Shown: piece by piece, positions 1 to 13,768 of the stretch
Numbering within the stretch: the stretch's first letter is position 1
Layout of the letters: each line of letters starts with the position of its first letter
NCBI GenBank assembly: GCA_964006375.1
Contig: OZ023269.1
Location: 63,338,968-63,402,967, forward strand
Direction of reading: 5' to 3'
From: Tillus elongatus
Lineage: Eukaryota; Arthropoda; Insecta; Coleoptera; Cleridae
Length of the DNA stretch: 64,000 nt
Notes under the pieces: model-generated
Seen by the model: only the letters and a program-made list of their open reading frames with translations
Told to the model about the DNA's origin: nothing
Databases searched by the model: none
Program-made: the position numbers and the translations under genes

Positions 1-1860
1 AAATCGTCAAGCAAAAATCTCGTTTAATAACCACATCAAAAAGAAAGTTCTCTCAAGCTCCAACGGCAGCAAACACTTCTAGACCCTTGCTAAATCTATT
101 GAGAATAATTTCTGCAAGAGCACGTCCCCACCTCTTGTTTCAGGGGATAAAATTGTTTCTACCGCCCTGGACAAGGCTGAACTTTTTGCCTCGTGGTTCG
201 CCGGCAATTCTACAACCCACCTCTAAATGTACAACCACCAACAGTCTCTAATGTCGCGCATAAAATCACTGATATCATTTTTAAAACTGAAAAGGTACGA
301 AAGATGCTCTCTTCTATTAAAAGCAGGAAAGCCTATAGCCTTGACGAGATCCCAGCAATTGTTTTCAAAAAATGCGCACCACAACTTGCTCCTGTCTGTT
401 TCAGACATCTTACAATAAAGGCATATTCCCTCGTAACTGGAAAACTGCTCGAGTACAATGCGGCCCCAAGAAAGGATCCAAAGCGCTTCCTAGCAACTAC
501 ATGCCTATTTCTCTCCATTTAGTCGTCTCTAAAGTGACGGAAAAGTATATAAACACCGAATGACTAAAATTTCTTGAAAAACACAGTCTAATCCACGACA
601 GGCAGTATGGATTCCATCAACGCAGACCAACTGCCGACCTTTCCTTTGTCACCCATTATAGGAACAAGTCTATGGGACTACACGGTGAATCCCAGATTGT
701 CGCTCTAGACATATCCAAAGCATTCGACCCGGTCTAGCACGCAGCGCTGCCTAATAAACTTGCGGCCTATGGCCTACCATCAAAACTCTGTACCTGAATA
801 GCAAGTTTCCTCTCCAACCGGAGCATTTCTGTTGTCATGGATGGCCATTCCCCTAAACTGCATCCAATTAGTGCAGGAGTCCCTCAAGGTTCAGCTTTAG
901 CCCCTACTTTGTTTCTTCTCCACATCAATGACCTCCTCTCTAGCACATCCAACCCAGTTCACAGTTACGCGGACGACAGCACTCTCCACTCAAATATACA
1001 TTATTCTAAGCCTGTCTCTTTAGCCCAATTAGATGACGATCGCAGACTCATGGAAGGTTCTGTCTCTGTGGATCTCCAAAAAGTATTAAACTGGGGAAGT
1101 AGAAAACTTGTAGAATTCAACTCCACCAAATCTCAGTCTTACTTTCTATCTCATATGAGATACATCAGTCCTAGACCCGTCACAATGAACAACCAAGTTA
1201 TTCAAAGTAACGAGTCCTTTTCACTTGCTGGCATTTCTGTGGATCGAAATCTCAATTGTCACCAACATGTGACATCAATTGCAGAAGCGGCTGCTAAGAA
1301 ATTAGGTTTCCTCTTCCGGGCTCTTTTCACCAGCTAATCTATATACCTTATATACTTCACAAATAAGGCCAAACCTAGAATACTGCTCCCAAATCTAGGG
1401 TACCGCTGCCGCTTCTCCACTCGCTATCCTGGACCCCATTCAGAAGAGAGCTATACGTCTCATCGGAGACCATACCTTAACCCAAAGGCAGCCATCCCTT
1501 GCCCACCGACGTGTTGGTGACCTCTCCCTGTCTTTTATAGATATCTGCACGGGCACTGCTCAGAGGAGCTTTCTTCCATAGTTCCTCCACCTGCTGCCCC
1601 CAATAGATCTACCAGGGGAACAGAGCGGATGCACCATTTTACTGTCCAGGTCACCGAAAATAGAACATCTTGTTATGCCCGCTCTTTTGTCACGAGGGCT
1701 TCCAAGTTGTGGAATTCCTTGCCGGCACATGTTTTTCCTTCTCCTCCGAACCTCCAAACCTTCACGTCCATAATTAACAAGTTGCCTCTTTCCTCCTTGT
1801 CGACACCCACGGTACGACAGTATTTAGGCTGTAAGCCCTCGTGGTGTGTTGTTGAAATAT
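1..1860 (+). pseudogene. Jockey-like non-LTR retrotransposon, decayed RT region, cut by window edge
   Basis: This is the remains of ORF2 (reverse transcriptase) of a Jockey-superfamily-like LINE. Reading frames around 1-225, 193-563 and 600-760 carry pieces of the RT fingers, including a DISKAFDPV motif that contains the first catalytic aspartate at about 709-735 and is followed by a stop. The longest open stretch, 837-1337, has the SAGVPQGSALAP motif and the catalytic YADD box (about 966-977). A C-terminal LWNSLPAHVF motif follows near 1709-1738. Several stops and frameshifts break the gene, so it is not functional. The 5' part lies outside the window and the endonuclease is not seen. A second, 5'-truncated copy is at 60336-61118 on the other strand, and the two diverge near 1857, which sets the 3' end. 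Clade assignment is by motif only. Confidence 0.85.
837..1337 (+). pseudogene. RT palm/thumb fragment of the Jockey-like element
   Basis: An open stretch of 166 codons inside the decayed element. It carries the RT motif-C box YADDSTLHS and the downstream segment on ISVDRN and HVTSIAEAAAKKLGFLFRA that typically follows the palm in insect Jockey-like LINEs. The first ATG is only the first methionine in a longer broken frame, not a true start. The protein continues after 1337 in other frames. Confidence 0.75.
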
Positions 1861-1871
1861 ATAGGACAATT

Positions 1872-3095
<1,224 letters not shown>

Positions 3096-3179
<84 letters not shown>
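3096..3179. repeat. (TA)n microsatellite
   Basis: Pure TA tract of about 84 bp. It follows ACACCC, a typical IS630/Tc1-type terminus, and its partner is at 17039-17130. Confidence 0.97.
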
Positions 3180-3181
<2 letters not shown>

Positions 3182-3597
3182 CGCTATCAGATAGAAAACT
3201 GGAAATAACTTGAGAATGAGTTCTTCGTTTCTTAATGCGAGATTAAATAAATAAGTGGCGAAATCGAAAATTGCATTTTATCAGTTTTTTGACAATTTTT
3301 TTAACGACAGTTCCAAGGAATTGGCTTTCTCTGCGAGATATTAAAGGGCACGAAATTTTGCAACTTTGCAGCATCTAAACCTACCGTCTATCTTTCATAA
3401 TACGCGACATCCCTGTGGTGAGGCTCGAATTTGTCTCACCCTGTATATTTATTAGGATTATAAAATTTCCCTTTGCGGTCATTAAGAAAACTATTTACTT
3501 AGAAAATGTTGAATTTTCCTTTCCCAAATTATAAAATTTACTAAAAAGCAAAAAATTTTTACTAGTTTACCAGTTTCAACTACATAATATAATATAA

Positions 3598-3771
3598 GCA
3601 TCCTTGGTGGTCCCGTAGGTAAAGATTTATATTTTTCCGTATATAACGTAAATTAACATTAACCGAGGTTGTGGCATTGTGTTTGAAATTTAATGCCTGC
3701 ACATTCCTCCCTTCCGAAGCGGCGTAGAGTCGTCGGTCCGATCTACCATCTGATGTCGGGCACGTTAGAAC
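3598..3771 (+). mobile_element. SINE fragment (family of 52925-53284)
   Basis: It matches the central part of the intact SINE at 53016-53140: AACCGAGGTTNTGGCATT, the CGGTCCGATC region and GGGCACGTTA. A degenerate tRNA-like start lies near 3600 (GGTGGTCCCGTAGG), with the box B region deleted. The 3' half is missing here, whereas copy B at 17500-17790 keeps it. Confidence 0.65.
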
Positions 3772-3990
3772 TAATCTGGCACCAAACATTATTTTTTATT
3801 AAACGTCCACAACTTTTTTCTGGTAACGTAGAGATCTGAATTTTGGCGTATGGTTTACTTTTAGTGAATTTTCTTTAAAAAATTAACTAACCCGAAGATC
3901 CCGACTTTAGAATTTTAAAATAATTTCTTTAAGTGAGCGGGAATTAGGTGCCTAGAACACATATCTTGGGTCAGTTTCGATTTTTATATG

Positions 3991-4189
<199 letters not shown>

Positions 4190-5055
4190 AACTCAAAAAA
4201 TAATGGCACGATTTTGATCAAATTTTGTAAGCATTTTCCTTTTGAAAGTGGCATGGGTTCGTTAGCCCAGGTTTTCCGGAAAATTTTGTGTTTTCTTTCG
4301 GGAATAATAAAATAAGGGCAACCAAATCTGGTACGTATGTCAGTATTATAAAAAGTGAACGACGTACCAAAATTTTGATCTGTAAGTTAAAAGACAAAAA
4401 GTTATAGGCATTTGAAGAAAAAAAATTGGGGCTTTCCTCAAATCGTCGCGATTTGAAACGTTAAAATTGGCAATATTTAGGCAAATAACATGAAATAAAT
4501 ACGGGTTACGTAAAGAAAATGTTGCAAGAAGAGTGTTCTACAAACCCTTAAGTTTCAGCTTCAACCGTCATTGACCTTTATTTTACTAATATATTTTCAG
4601 AAAAGTCATTGCAAATAGACCCTTTCTCTAATGCTTTGGCAATAGCTTTAGTAACGTTATGGTTTAACGGTTTATAATTTTTAGCTAATTTTCCTAGAAA
4701 AAAATCGTTAATGAGGAGACCGCGACGTTTGAATTTGAAAAAGATGTCTTCAAATGAGTAAAAATTAGGCCCCCTAAAATCCATATCCGGGTTTACTTTC
4801 AGTTTTTATCTGTTTACATATATACAGGGTGACGCATTTCTACGGTAAAGCTCAATATAATTGTTATTATGCAAGATACGAGAAAAATTGTATACGTTAA
4901 TTATAAGGTGTGTTGAGCTGCATCTTATAAAATTTATTTTGAAAATCACCGCGTGGCCCATAATTCGTTGGTGATAACTGCAATATTTTTTTGAATATTC
5001 CTGATACTGTTGCATTTTTAATCGAAATATGATGCATATTTGTAAAAAAAATTCG

Positions 5056-5298
5056 AGCCTCAGTAAGTGCGTTCTGGTAGCGAATTTTCATTAAATGCTT
5101 AGAAACCAGTTTTCTCAAAAACATTTAAAGTTTATTTTCGGAAAATTTTTGTACATTTTCAAACAATACGTTATTTTCATAAAATATGGTACATTGATTT
5201 TACTATATAGGTTATACCGGGTAACTAAATTGATGCCTGCTTGCATTAAAAACATTTTATAGAAATTCACTTCCATAACGCACTCGCTGCGTCCAGGC
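5056..5298. mobile_element. TIR module at the end of family X, copy A
   Basis: The left end, CAGTAAGTGCGTTCTGGTAG, is the inverted counterpart of the right end, CCATAACGCACTCGCTGCG. The arms are about 45 bp in better-preserved copies (49434-49749). It is non-coding and could be a MITE captured in X or the true end of X. Confidence 0.65.
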
Positions 5299-5376
5299 CT
5301 TTTATAACCTACAACCACGTACCCAATTTTGTAGACCATTAATCTTTGAGTTATCGGAGTGATATGCACACACACC

Positions 5377-5487
<111 letters not shown>

Positions 5488-6006
5488 AACATACCAAAAT
5501 TGAAACTGATCACGGACATGGTGTATAGAGATCCTAGTTCGTAAGTCTAGGAAAATTCACTAAAAATATATATAATAATATATTTCAGAATAACTACAGA
5601 AAGTCAATGTGATCAAATATATCATACCTCCACACAGTATTTAATAAACAAACCCTTCCCCTTATATTTGTCGGTCCTTACACAGCACAGAAACCAGACA
5701 GTTTTTTTTATTGCCATGTGTACATCACAAACACAGTTATGTTTGTACAAAAAACAGTATGGTTTATGGGGTCTTATACACAGTTCAAGCATAATCCATA
5801 TTTAAGGGGTCTTCACACAACGTGTGCATTAAACATAATTGCGGGACCTAACTTTATTTGCAAATATTTTCTAAACGAGCGTGTGTATAGTATTTTGGCG
5901 CGAATTATCAACATCTGGAGATAAATCTACAACCACGACTCATCTCAAACATTAAGATCCCACAAATTGGTGTGTTTTGGTGTGTCCCTGCAAACATACC
6001 AGCACA

Positions 6007-6042
<36 letters not shown>

Positions 6043-6735
6043 TGCCCGTATAATTATGAGGACAAACCACATGCATGGACGTGACTTGTCGGGTCTTTCC
6101 AACTTGTCGGGCCATACACGCGTCCCGACAATTTAGAGACGTGGTTTTTCGGCTTCTCCACCTCTTAAATAGTATAAATAACTAATTTTCTGAGGATGTC
6201 CTGATATACATACTATATGCATGTGTGTATTTTTGAGTTCGTGTTACTAAAACCATCGGGCCCTATAAAAGTGACTGATAAAAGCGACCTCCGTGGTTAA
6301 TTTTTGAAACAGACGTAATTGGGTGTAAGGCCCGACAACTGTTTGGTAAAATTTGTGTAAGTCCCGATAAATATAACATTTTTTCACCTCGTACAGGTAG
6401 TAAATGATCCGTTTTCAACTGACTTGTCCCTGGTTTTATAAATAGCGTCTTTGCTGTTATTTTTTACTGCTTCATCTGCAAGGGTTATTGACGGGGAATA
6501 ACGGTACATTATTTTTCCTTGGGCACTTAAGCAGATAGCGGTGGGTTTTATGTAGTATGTTATATTTCAAAGAATATTGAGATATTGTAAAATTTATTTA
6601 TTAGGGAAATTTCATAGAAAACATTCACTCTTTTCTTCAAACGAAACAGAACTCATATTTGGGATGGAAACATGAAACATTAGTTTATATATTATTTTAC
6701 ATACACATATTTATGTATATATATATATACTTATA
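5488..6735. other. Intergenic repeat remnants, no gene seen
   Basis: 5488-6010 matches 19436-19990 (end of the duplicated block). The GT tract at 6010-6040 marks the end of homology. 6040-6735 is AT-rich sequence with scattered GTCGGGCC words and no coding frame I can support. Confidence 0.6.
6010..6040. repeat. (TG)n microsatellite
   Basis: About 30 bp of TG. It marks the end of homology with copy B, where the same point holds mixed GC/GT repeats. Confidence 0.9.
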
Positions 6736-7329
6736 GGGTTAGTATAGGATGGATTTGTATTTACTGAAATATTCCTTATTCAAAAAAAAAATCTTATCAA
6801 AAGCTTTTCGACTAATTTTTTGTTACAAAGTGGCGATATTCAATTTATCCTAGCGTAAACAACTTCTTTGCTATGACAACTAAATTTTTTTTAAATGGCA
6901 AGATATGATTTTTTCGCGATTTCGGAAATAGCGTCTAGTTCTTGATACGCCACTATAAAAATGTAATTAGGTTCAATTAGTAAACAATTGAGAAAAAAAT
7001 AATGTAATTATGCAGATTATCGCAAAAGTGATTTTTTTTAAACATAAGCACGTTTAAAACCAACCCTGTACGCATAAGCAACATAACAAATGCTGTAAAA
7101 TCACCCCGCCCCCCAAGAGGGGTGCTGGGCGGGGAAAAAATATAGAAATAAAATCAGCAAAAACACCTTCGTTGAACTTTTATAAGCAGCTTTGTTTACA
7201 TTTTGCTCCAACATTTCTTCTTAATAATGTTCGGTCCCCTTCAACACGGCTTTTTGCTCGAAGTTTCCGAGCATGTTTGCAAGTTTAAGGGACCAGAGTT
7301 TTGTTGTTGTTTATGCGCAAGACACTCTA

Positions 7330-7440
7330 TCAGGCAGGCCTGAACAACCTGACCTGACCTGGCTAGACCTGACCCAACCTGACCTGACCAAACCCGACTC
7401 TGACGTGATCCTGACCTGACGTGACCTGAGTAAAGGCGTA
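7330..7440. repeat. Degenerate CCTGA tandem repeat
   Basis: About 110 bp built of 5-10 bp units around CCTGACCTGA, with drift (CCTGACCCAA, CTGACGTGA). It lies 3' of the transposase remnant inside the transposon. Both strands are open by chance (for example the VRSGSRQSRVWSGQVGSG reading), which is not a protein signal. Confidence 0.8.
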
Positions 7441-7755
7441 TGAGAAAATCCAAGAAAAGCCGAGAAACCCAAAAAAACATGCATTTTACACACAAAAATT
7501 TGTATGTGACCAGCGATGAACCAATAATGTCAATAAGTTGACAACAACAAATTCTCATAACGTAAAAAAGAATTTCGACAACATAAAATAGTATAAAATT
7601 GCATATAAGGTAATAAACATTATCTATCAGCAGTCGACATCACGTTGGTGAAACTGCAGATAAGAGTCAAACTAGCTTTAATTATTAACTTTAATTCTAA
7701 AAGAGACTGACAAAACAAAACTAAAACAAAACAGCAATAATATTTGTCAACTAAC

Positions 7756-8746
7756 TCAATGTTCAAAATGCTGTCCATTATCATCAATACATAATTGAAC
7801 TCGCGTTTCAAAGAAATTTATTAAACTAATTAACCTGGAATGCACAATCCATCTTGTTTGGCCAACAATTATAGCTTTCAGGTCTTCCAGATTTAATGGT
7901 CTGTCTATGTAGACAACATTCTTCAAGTGACCCTTAGAAAACAACCACATGGCGTCAAGTCCAGAGGGCGAGTAGTTCATTTAAGTGCATCACAGCGCCC
8001 GATTCAATTTTCTCTAAAAACTTCATCCAAATATTGCCACACGTGTCTACCAAAATGACTGTGAGCTCCATATTTCTCAAACCAAACTTCATTGACTGGG
8101 CCCACTGCAACCACTGTGGTATAATTTCTTCTCCTAAAAAAATTTAATACTCTTCAGATGTTAGATTTCCCTCAATAAATAACCGCCCAATATTACTACT
8201 GTCTAGTATACCCGTCCATACATATTTTTTTTGTGGTCGTTGGGTCTCCAGCATCCAATATGGATTCTGCTGAGACCAATAACGATAATTTCTACTAAAG
8301 TCCGGCTTCTCATTAAATTTGCCATAATATAACAAAATTCAACACGCCTCTTAAAATCGCCAACTGCAAGTTCCTGTACTAGCTGTACTTTATATGGGTG
8401 AATTTTTTTCTTTTTCTTTTTCTTTTTAGCAAAGTTACCACAGATTTTTGTGAAAGACTGTGTAACGTAGTAACTTAATTTGTAGACATATGAGGGGTTT
8501 AATAAAAAGACAACAATATATCTAATGCGTTATTACTAGCTACAGCCGTTATTGGTCTTCCTATTCTTGGCTTATCATTTACACTACCAGTTTCGATAAT
8601 TTTTTTCGATGTTCTGGAAATATACACTTCATTAATTTGTGGCCAGATTCATGAAAAAACATGCACATTTCTTTACAAAGCTTCCTGTCACCGTAGCCCA
8701 ACATCACTAATATTTCAATTCTTAGCTTTTTGCTCATTTCTGCCAT
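7756..8746 (-). pseudogene. Transposase, IS630/Tc1/mariner type (DUF4817-like family), decayed
   Basis: The start is the ATG at 8746-8744 (MAEMSKKLRIEI). Fragments in order are: an N-terminal helix-turn-helix region; DKPRIGRP; HPYKVQLVQEL and RRVEFC (8340-8400); RYWSQQNPYWM and VWTGILDSSNIG (8160-8290); and the C-terminal AIIVGQTRW and RVQLCIDDNGQHFEH. These match the order of insect DUF4817-like transposases, which move DNA by cut-and-paste into TA sites. At least three frame changes break it and the catalytic triad is not intact. The related copy at 14053-15116 confirms the family. Confidence 0.75.
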
Positions 8747-9195
8747 AATAATAATTATTATTCATTTATATAAGTTCTCTATTTTCCAATATGAAGCTCT
8801 TTAAAGTATTACAAACTACAGATAATTGACAGAAAACAATGCTTAAAATTAGCAGCTGCAAATACTATCACATTTTTTCAATTGGTAACTTGATAAGAAA
8901 TTGATTGATGAAATCCAACCGAAGGTAATTTTTAAGAAACTTATTATTTTTGCAATTTTTTTCTTATTAATCCAAATGACATTTTCATAGTGCCGTTGCT
9001 AAGAAGGAGATGTTCTTTCCGTGAGTGCAAAAAAAAATCATATCTTGCTATTTAAAAAAAGATCTTGTCCCAGAAAACTTGAATCTCGCCAGTTTGTAGA
9101 AAAAAATATGACGAAAAGGTTTTGCTTAAACATTTTGTTTCAAAACAAATATTTTAGGAAATGTGAGTGCCTTTCCATACTTTTTACAAACACTG

Positions 9196-9680
9196 CATAT
9201 GCTAATACATAAATATAGCGTGTGCGTAACGTATATGTTGTACCTTTCTTAAATCCTTTGAACCCTAATCTCCAAACTTACCTTTTACTAATTCATACAT
9301 ATGTCTAATATTCAGGATATTACATAACGTGATGTCAGTAATTCAAGGAGTTCATCTGTCTATAATTTAGAGAAGAAAAATATCTATAAACATGTGTCTA
9401 TTTTTGCCTAATTTTTAAAATACAGAGTGTTAAAAATTTGTTTGTTTTGATAGGTACCTAAACTGTAAAGTAGATTATCTATTTTTATGAAATTTGGTGT
9501 GTCTAAATTAGGGCTAGATACACATATTTGAGGCGGAAAAAACCTTTTTACATTTAACCAGCCGAACCCCCATAAATATGACCTTGGCGTACTATTTGAA
9601 ATGACAATACAATACGCTGCTGATTTTTTCAAAAGCAAAAATTATTCTTAGAATAGTGCTATACCTTATATTTAAAAAAA
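9196..9680. other. Short intergenic segment, possible transposon end
   Basis: No gene. TACAGAGTGTTAAAAATT at about 9421 looks like another CAGRGTG-type left end, but I could not find its partner. Confidence 0.4.
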
Positions 9681-9965
9681 GTCTAAACGCAGCAATTGCG
9701 TTATGGAAGTGAATTTTCATTTAAATGTTTTTAATAGCAAATGCGAGCAGGCATTAATCTGATTACTGGTATAGCCTATGCAGTAGAAACATTGTACCAT
9801 ATTTTATTAGAACTACTTATTGTTTGAAAATGTTTAAAAATTTTCTGAAAATAAATTTAAAGTTGGTGTCCTAGCCAACAAACCTTAGGTTAGTAGCAAA
9901 TTGAGTTATTGAAATTTGAAGGATTTAATTTAGTTCGCTACCAAAACGCACTTACTGCGTCCAGA
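9681..9965. mobile_element. TIR end module of family X, inverted copy
   Basis: It starts GTCTAAACGCAGCAATTGCG and ends CGCACTTACTGCGTCCAGA, which are inverted relative to each other. It aligns with 5056-5298 reversed. Confidence 0.65.
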
Positions 9966-9988
9966 TTTTTTTCTTACAAACATGCATC

Positions 9989-11974
9989 TTCTTCTTCTTC
10001 TATTGCTTATCCATTGATGGATATTCGCGATCACATGTGCCCATTCTTCCCTATTTCTGATGGCGCTGAATAGGTCTCCTACAGTTTTTAGTCCTGTCCA
10101 TTCTCTCACGTTTCTGAGCTATGACATCCTCTTCCTGCCGACTCCTCTCTTCCTCTCGATCTTTCCTTCGATTACTAATTGTAGGAATTGGTATCTTTCA
10201 TTTCGTATTATGTGGCCCAGATATGCTGTTTTCTGCACTTGATGGTGTTCACCAGTTCACGTTCTCTTTTAACCGTTCTTAGGATCCCCTCGTTTGTTTT
10301 TCTAGCTGTCCATGGGACATTTAGTATATGTCTGTATGTCCACATTTAGAAGGCTTCAAGTCGGTTCATGGTATTCACCTTCAGCGTCCAGCCCTCCACA
10401 CCATATAGTAACACTGACCACACGTAACATTTTACTAATTCTTAGGTTGAGGTCAAAATCAGTGTTGGTAAGAACTTTCTTGAATTTCATAAATGTGTTT
10501 CGGGCCATTTCGATTCGGCATCTGATCTCCGTTTCAGACGTCCAGTTTTCACACAGCCACGTGCCTAAATATTTATATTTATATACATGTTCTACTGGGC
10601 ATCTGTTGTGTGTTAGGCTTGCATTTTGATGTTCTTCCGGCATGCGAGAAACTATCATGAACTTTGTCGTCTGGGGGTTGATATTAAGGCCCAAGTTGTT
10701 GCTACTGTCGCCTATAGCATTAAAAATATCCTCCAAGTCTTTCATGTTGTCTGCAATTAGGACTGTGTCGTCTACGCACCGTATGTTGTTGATCCACACC
10801 CCATTCACCTTAATACCTAGGTCGCGTTCTTCGAGTGCCTCCTGAAAGATGCTTTCAGAGAACAGGTTGAAAACCGAAAATCTTTGTCGGTTATGTGTGT
10901 TCATTGCCAACCTTGACTACGGCTGTTTGGTTCCAATAAAGGCTTTCTATGCAGCGGATATCCTTCTGGTCTATATCCATCCTCTTTAGAATTTGAATGA
11001 GTTTGTGGTGTTGGACCCTGTCAAACGCTTTCTCGCATTCGATGAAGCATATCATCACATCCTTCCTTTGGTCGTTGTAGTTATGGATCAATACTTGAGT
11101 TGCAACTATAGCCTCTCTCGTACCCAGTCCCCTTCTAAATCCAAATTGTGTGAACCCTACCCCTCTGCGGCATTTTATGCAAATTCTATAGTGAATAATC
11201 TTGAGGAATATCTTTAACGTGTGGCTTAATAGACTGATAAGCCTATGGTCTTCGCACTTCGTTGCGTTACTCTTTTTTGGCAGGGGGATAAAATGTGATG
11301 TAATCGACTTGCCAGGGAACTCCCCCATAATATATATCTTGTTAAATATTCTGTGCAGTACGGAAATGCCCCTGTCGTCTAGTATTTTTAGTAGTTCGAC
11401 AGGTATGCAGTCCGGGCCAACTGCCTTTCTGTCCTTTGACGTATTTATTGCTCTTACAATTTCTTCTTTGGTGATAGGGGGTCCAGACAGGTCTACGTCC
11501 TCCGCAACCTCTATATCAGGTCTATTATCGTCGAAAAGGTTGTTAATATATTTCTCCCAAATAACTCTTCGCTGCCGATCATCTTGTGCCATTTCCCCAT
11601 GTTCATTTTCTACATTAGAAAAGTGTCTCTTCCGGTAAGCTCCGGACGCCTCTTTTATTTTTCTGTGTATGTTAAATTCATCGTGCAGCTCTTGTAGTTG
11701 TTGTATCTCTTCGCATTGCTTCTTTAACCAGTCATTCTTTGCCACTCTTATTTTCCCCCTAATAATTCTTTAGATGTGTTTATAGCTCTCTGGATTTCCT
11801 TGACTTTTACATCTTCTCCTTTCTTCGAAAAGCGCCATGATTTCTGCTGTCATCCAATTGTGTTTCTGTGTTTTCCGCTTATGACCTAGTTCAGCTTCTG
11901 CGACCCTTATTAAGGCTTCCTCCATTTATCCCTATATGACATCTATGCTTGCACTCTCTTCCAACTTCGGTTCT
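9989..11974 (-). mobile_element. RTE-like non-LTR retrotransposon, 5' truncated, with 7-bp target duplication
   Basis: This 1986-bp element lies within an inverted X copy. ATGCATC is present at 9982-9988 and 11975-11981, and in an intact X copy it is a single word, so this is the target duplication. The 3' end on the minus strand has a GAAGAAGAA-type tail. Only the region from before the RT to the C terminus is present; the endonuclease is absent. The assignment to RTE rests on the RT motif style. Confidence 0.8.
9990..11935 (-). pseudogene. Reverse transcriptase of the RTE-like element, decayed
   Basis: Readable pieces from 5' to 3' are: a pre-RT segment near 11935-11745 (MEEALIRVAEAELGHKRK); 11745-10891 (284 codons) with KAVGPDCIPVELL, FIPLPKKSNATKCEDHRLIS and CFIECEKAFDRVQ, which contains the first catalytic Asp; then 10910-10356 with the motif-C box read as CVDDTVLIADN instead of YADD; then C-terminal frames down to 9990. 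The GVRQGC motif between the two large frames is lost in a small deletion and the C-terminal part is frameshifted. The enzyme is dead. Confidence 0.85.
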
Positions 11975-12512
11975 ATGCATCATATTTAGATAAAAATGCA
12001 AAATACATTAACTAATTTGTTTTAAGAAAATTAGCCAAAAATTATAGACCGTTAAACTATAAACTTAACTAAACGTTCAGCGAAAGCATCAACTAAACTA
12101 AACCGACGGCCAAAGCATCAGAGAAAGGGTCTATTTGAAATGAATTTTCTGTAAATATTTTAGTAAAATGAAGGGCAATGACTTAAGGGTTCGCAGAACA
12201 CACGTTTTGAGGAAAACTCCAAATTATTTTAACTGCCCATAACTTTTTTCTCTTTAAATTTAGAGATGTACATAATGGTACATGGTTCACTATTTATAAT
12301 ACAAACACACGTACCGAATTTCGCTCCCCTACTCTGTTATTTCCGGAGATATTAATTTTTTTAGAAAGAAAACACTCAATTTTCCAGGAAAACTTGGGCT
12401 GATTTTCCTGGATAACGAACTTATCCAAGCCACTTGCAAGAGGAAGGCACTCACCAAATTTGATCAATATCGGCTCATTACTTTTTGAGTTATCGGTGTG
12501 ATACATACATAC

Positions 12513-12515
12513 ATA

Positions 12516-12601
<86 letters not shown>
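12513..12601. repeat. (TA)n microsatellite
   Basis: TA tract with a short CATACATACATA lead-in. It marks the breakpoint of the inverted X copy. Confidence 0.95.
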
Positions 12602-12602
<1 letters not shown>

Positions 12603-12719
12603 CTCTTTTTTGTGTGTCAAAAACTGCTTTTTCGGCAACAAAAAACTTACAAATGCTTGTGATTCTCTTAACTAAGTTCTTCAAAGGTAATTCCAAAAAT
12701 ATAATTAACAGTTAATTAT

Positions 12720-13000
12720 CATTGCTAACGATGACAAAGTAAAAAAAGGATGCTCAAACTGGCCACTATTTTCTGTTTGGCAAACTTCATATCTTCTAAT
12801 AAGCTCTACAGTGCAAGGATTTTTAATAACCTGAGGCAAAATTTCTCTGCAAGCATGAGTAATTTTGTTAATAAAATCCTTCAAATTTCTTGGTTGAACA
12901 AAATAGACCACATATTTTACATAACCCCACAAAAAATCGAATGGTGTCAGGACAGGCGAGCTCGTGGGCCACCTGGCGGTTCCCTATTCGCCTTATTCAA
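12720..13000 (-). pseudogene. C-terminal fragment of a DUF4817-like transposase
   Basis: The minus strand reads a fragment around SSPVLTPFD, then FLWGYVKYVVYF and a C-terminal CQTENSGQFEH. This matches the last third of the transposases at 7756-8746 and 14053-15116 (PDLTPLDFFLWG and FEH motifs are usual in the family). A frameshift near 12930 separates the two parts. The rest of the gene was not found, and a lone TACAGAGTG end at 13227 may or may not belong to it. Confidence 0.6.
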
Positions 13001-13417
13001 AATGTATAGTTTAAAAGATTTGACATAGATATTAGGATGAACAGTTATGATACTGACATAATACATAGTAGTTGTGATGCTGTGATTGCGGACAAATAAA
13101 ATCATTATTGAAAGGAACATGAAAACCGTTTTTTGTTGGGTTTTCTCGAAAACTTTTGAAATGAGAAAAATGTTTGACATATTATTGATTAGGAATGAAA
13201 TAATAAATCCAAACTTGACAAAAATACAGAGTGTTCCATTGAAAAAAATTAAGTTTATGTCAAAAAGCACACTTTGGATCAACGCTGTATGTCTAAGTAA
13301 AGCTTATTGAAGCAGCCTTTTACCCACCAAATTTTGATGTAAAACTTTTTCTTCTAGCATGTACGGGGGCTGTGATATGTAGCGTCTAAATAGATCTAAA
13401 AAAACTACACACACACA

Positions 13418-13420
<3 letters not shown>

Positions 13421-13478
<58 letters not shown>
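13421..13478. repeat. (TA)n microsatellite
   Basis: 58-bp TA tract that abuts the left end of the next transposon. Confidence 0.95.
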
Positions 13479-13481
<3 letters not shown>

Positions 13482-13768
13482 GTTGTCCCACGACGAAAGA
13501 CCGGAATCGATTTCTCAGAAACTAGACTTTGCAAAATTTTTCAAATTTGGCAGCTTATTGAAATCGATGGAGGCACCTTGGTTAAAATATTTTCCAGATA
13601 GTGGCACTTCTGGATATACAGGGTGTTGGTGTTAACTTGCTTATTTTAGATAAGACACCATATATATTATTGAATTTTTATATTCAACGCAAAAGTTTAG
13701 ACACATGGTATGTATAATATTTCATACCTAAGTCCAACCGTGATGTGATGTTATTTTGATAATAACTA

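Larger units (their letters stand above)
6736..9195 (-). mobile_element. IS630/Tc1/mariner-type transposon with long imperfect TIRs
   Basis: Two inverted arms of about 250 bp flank a decayed transposase. Left-arm words such as AGCTTTTCGAC, TACAAAGTGGCGA, GGCAAGATATGATTTTT and CACTATAAAAATGT (6800-6965) reappear inverted at 8965-9115. The outer right end reads CAGTG on the minus strand, like the CAGRGTG ends of related elements here. The terminal bases and the TA duplication have decayed, so the ends are good to about 10 bp. Length is about 2.46 kb. Confidence 0.75.
9681..12601 (-). mobile_element. Family X repeat, inverted copy split by an RTE-like element
   Basis: 12000-12601 is the inverted counterpart of 4200-4680 (reversed forms of CCCTTTCTCTGATGC and AACTTATCCAAGCCACTTGC). 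9681-9988 is the inverted end module. Between them sits the 9989-11974 insertion. The part equivalent to 4690-5010 is missing, and the copy stops at the (TA)n tract on its high-coordinate side. Confidence 0.7.

Noticed and set aside
10060..11638. Plus-strand open frames of 60-145 codons
   Set aside because: They lie over the minus-strand RTE-like RT, which has clear family motifs. These are antisense shadows.
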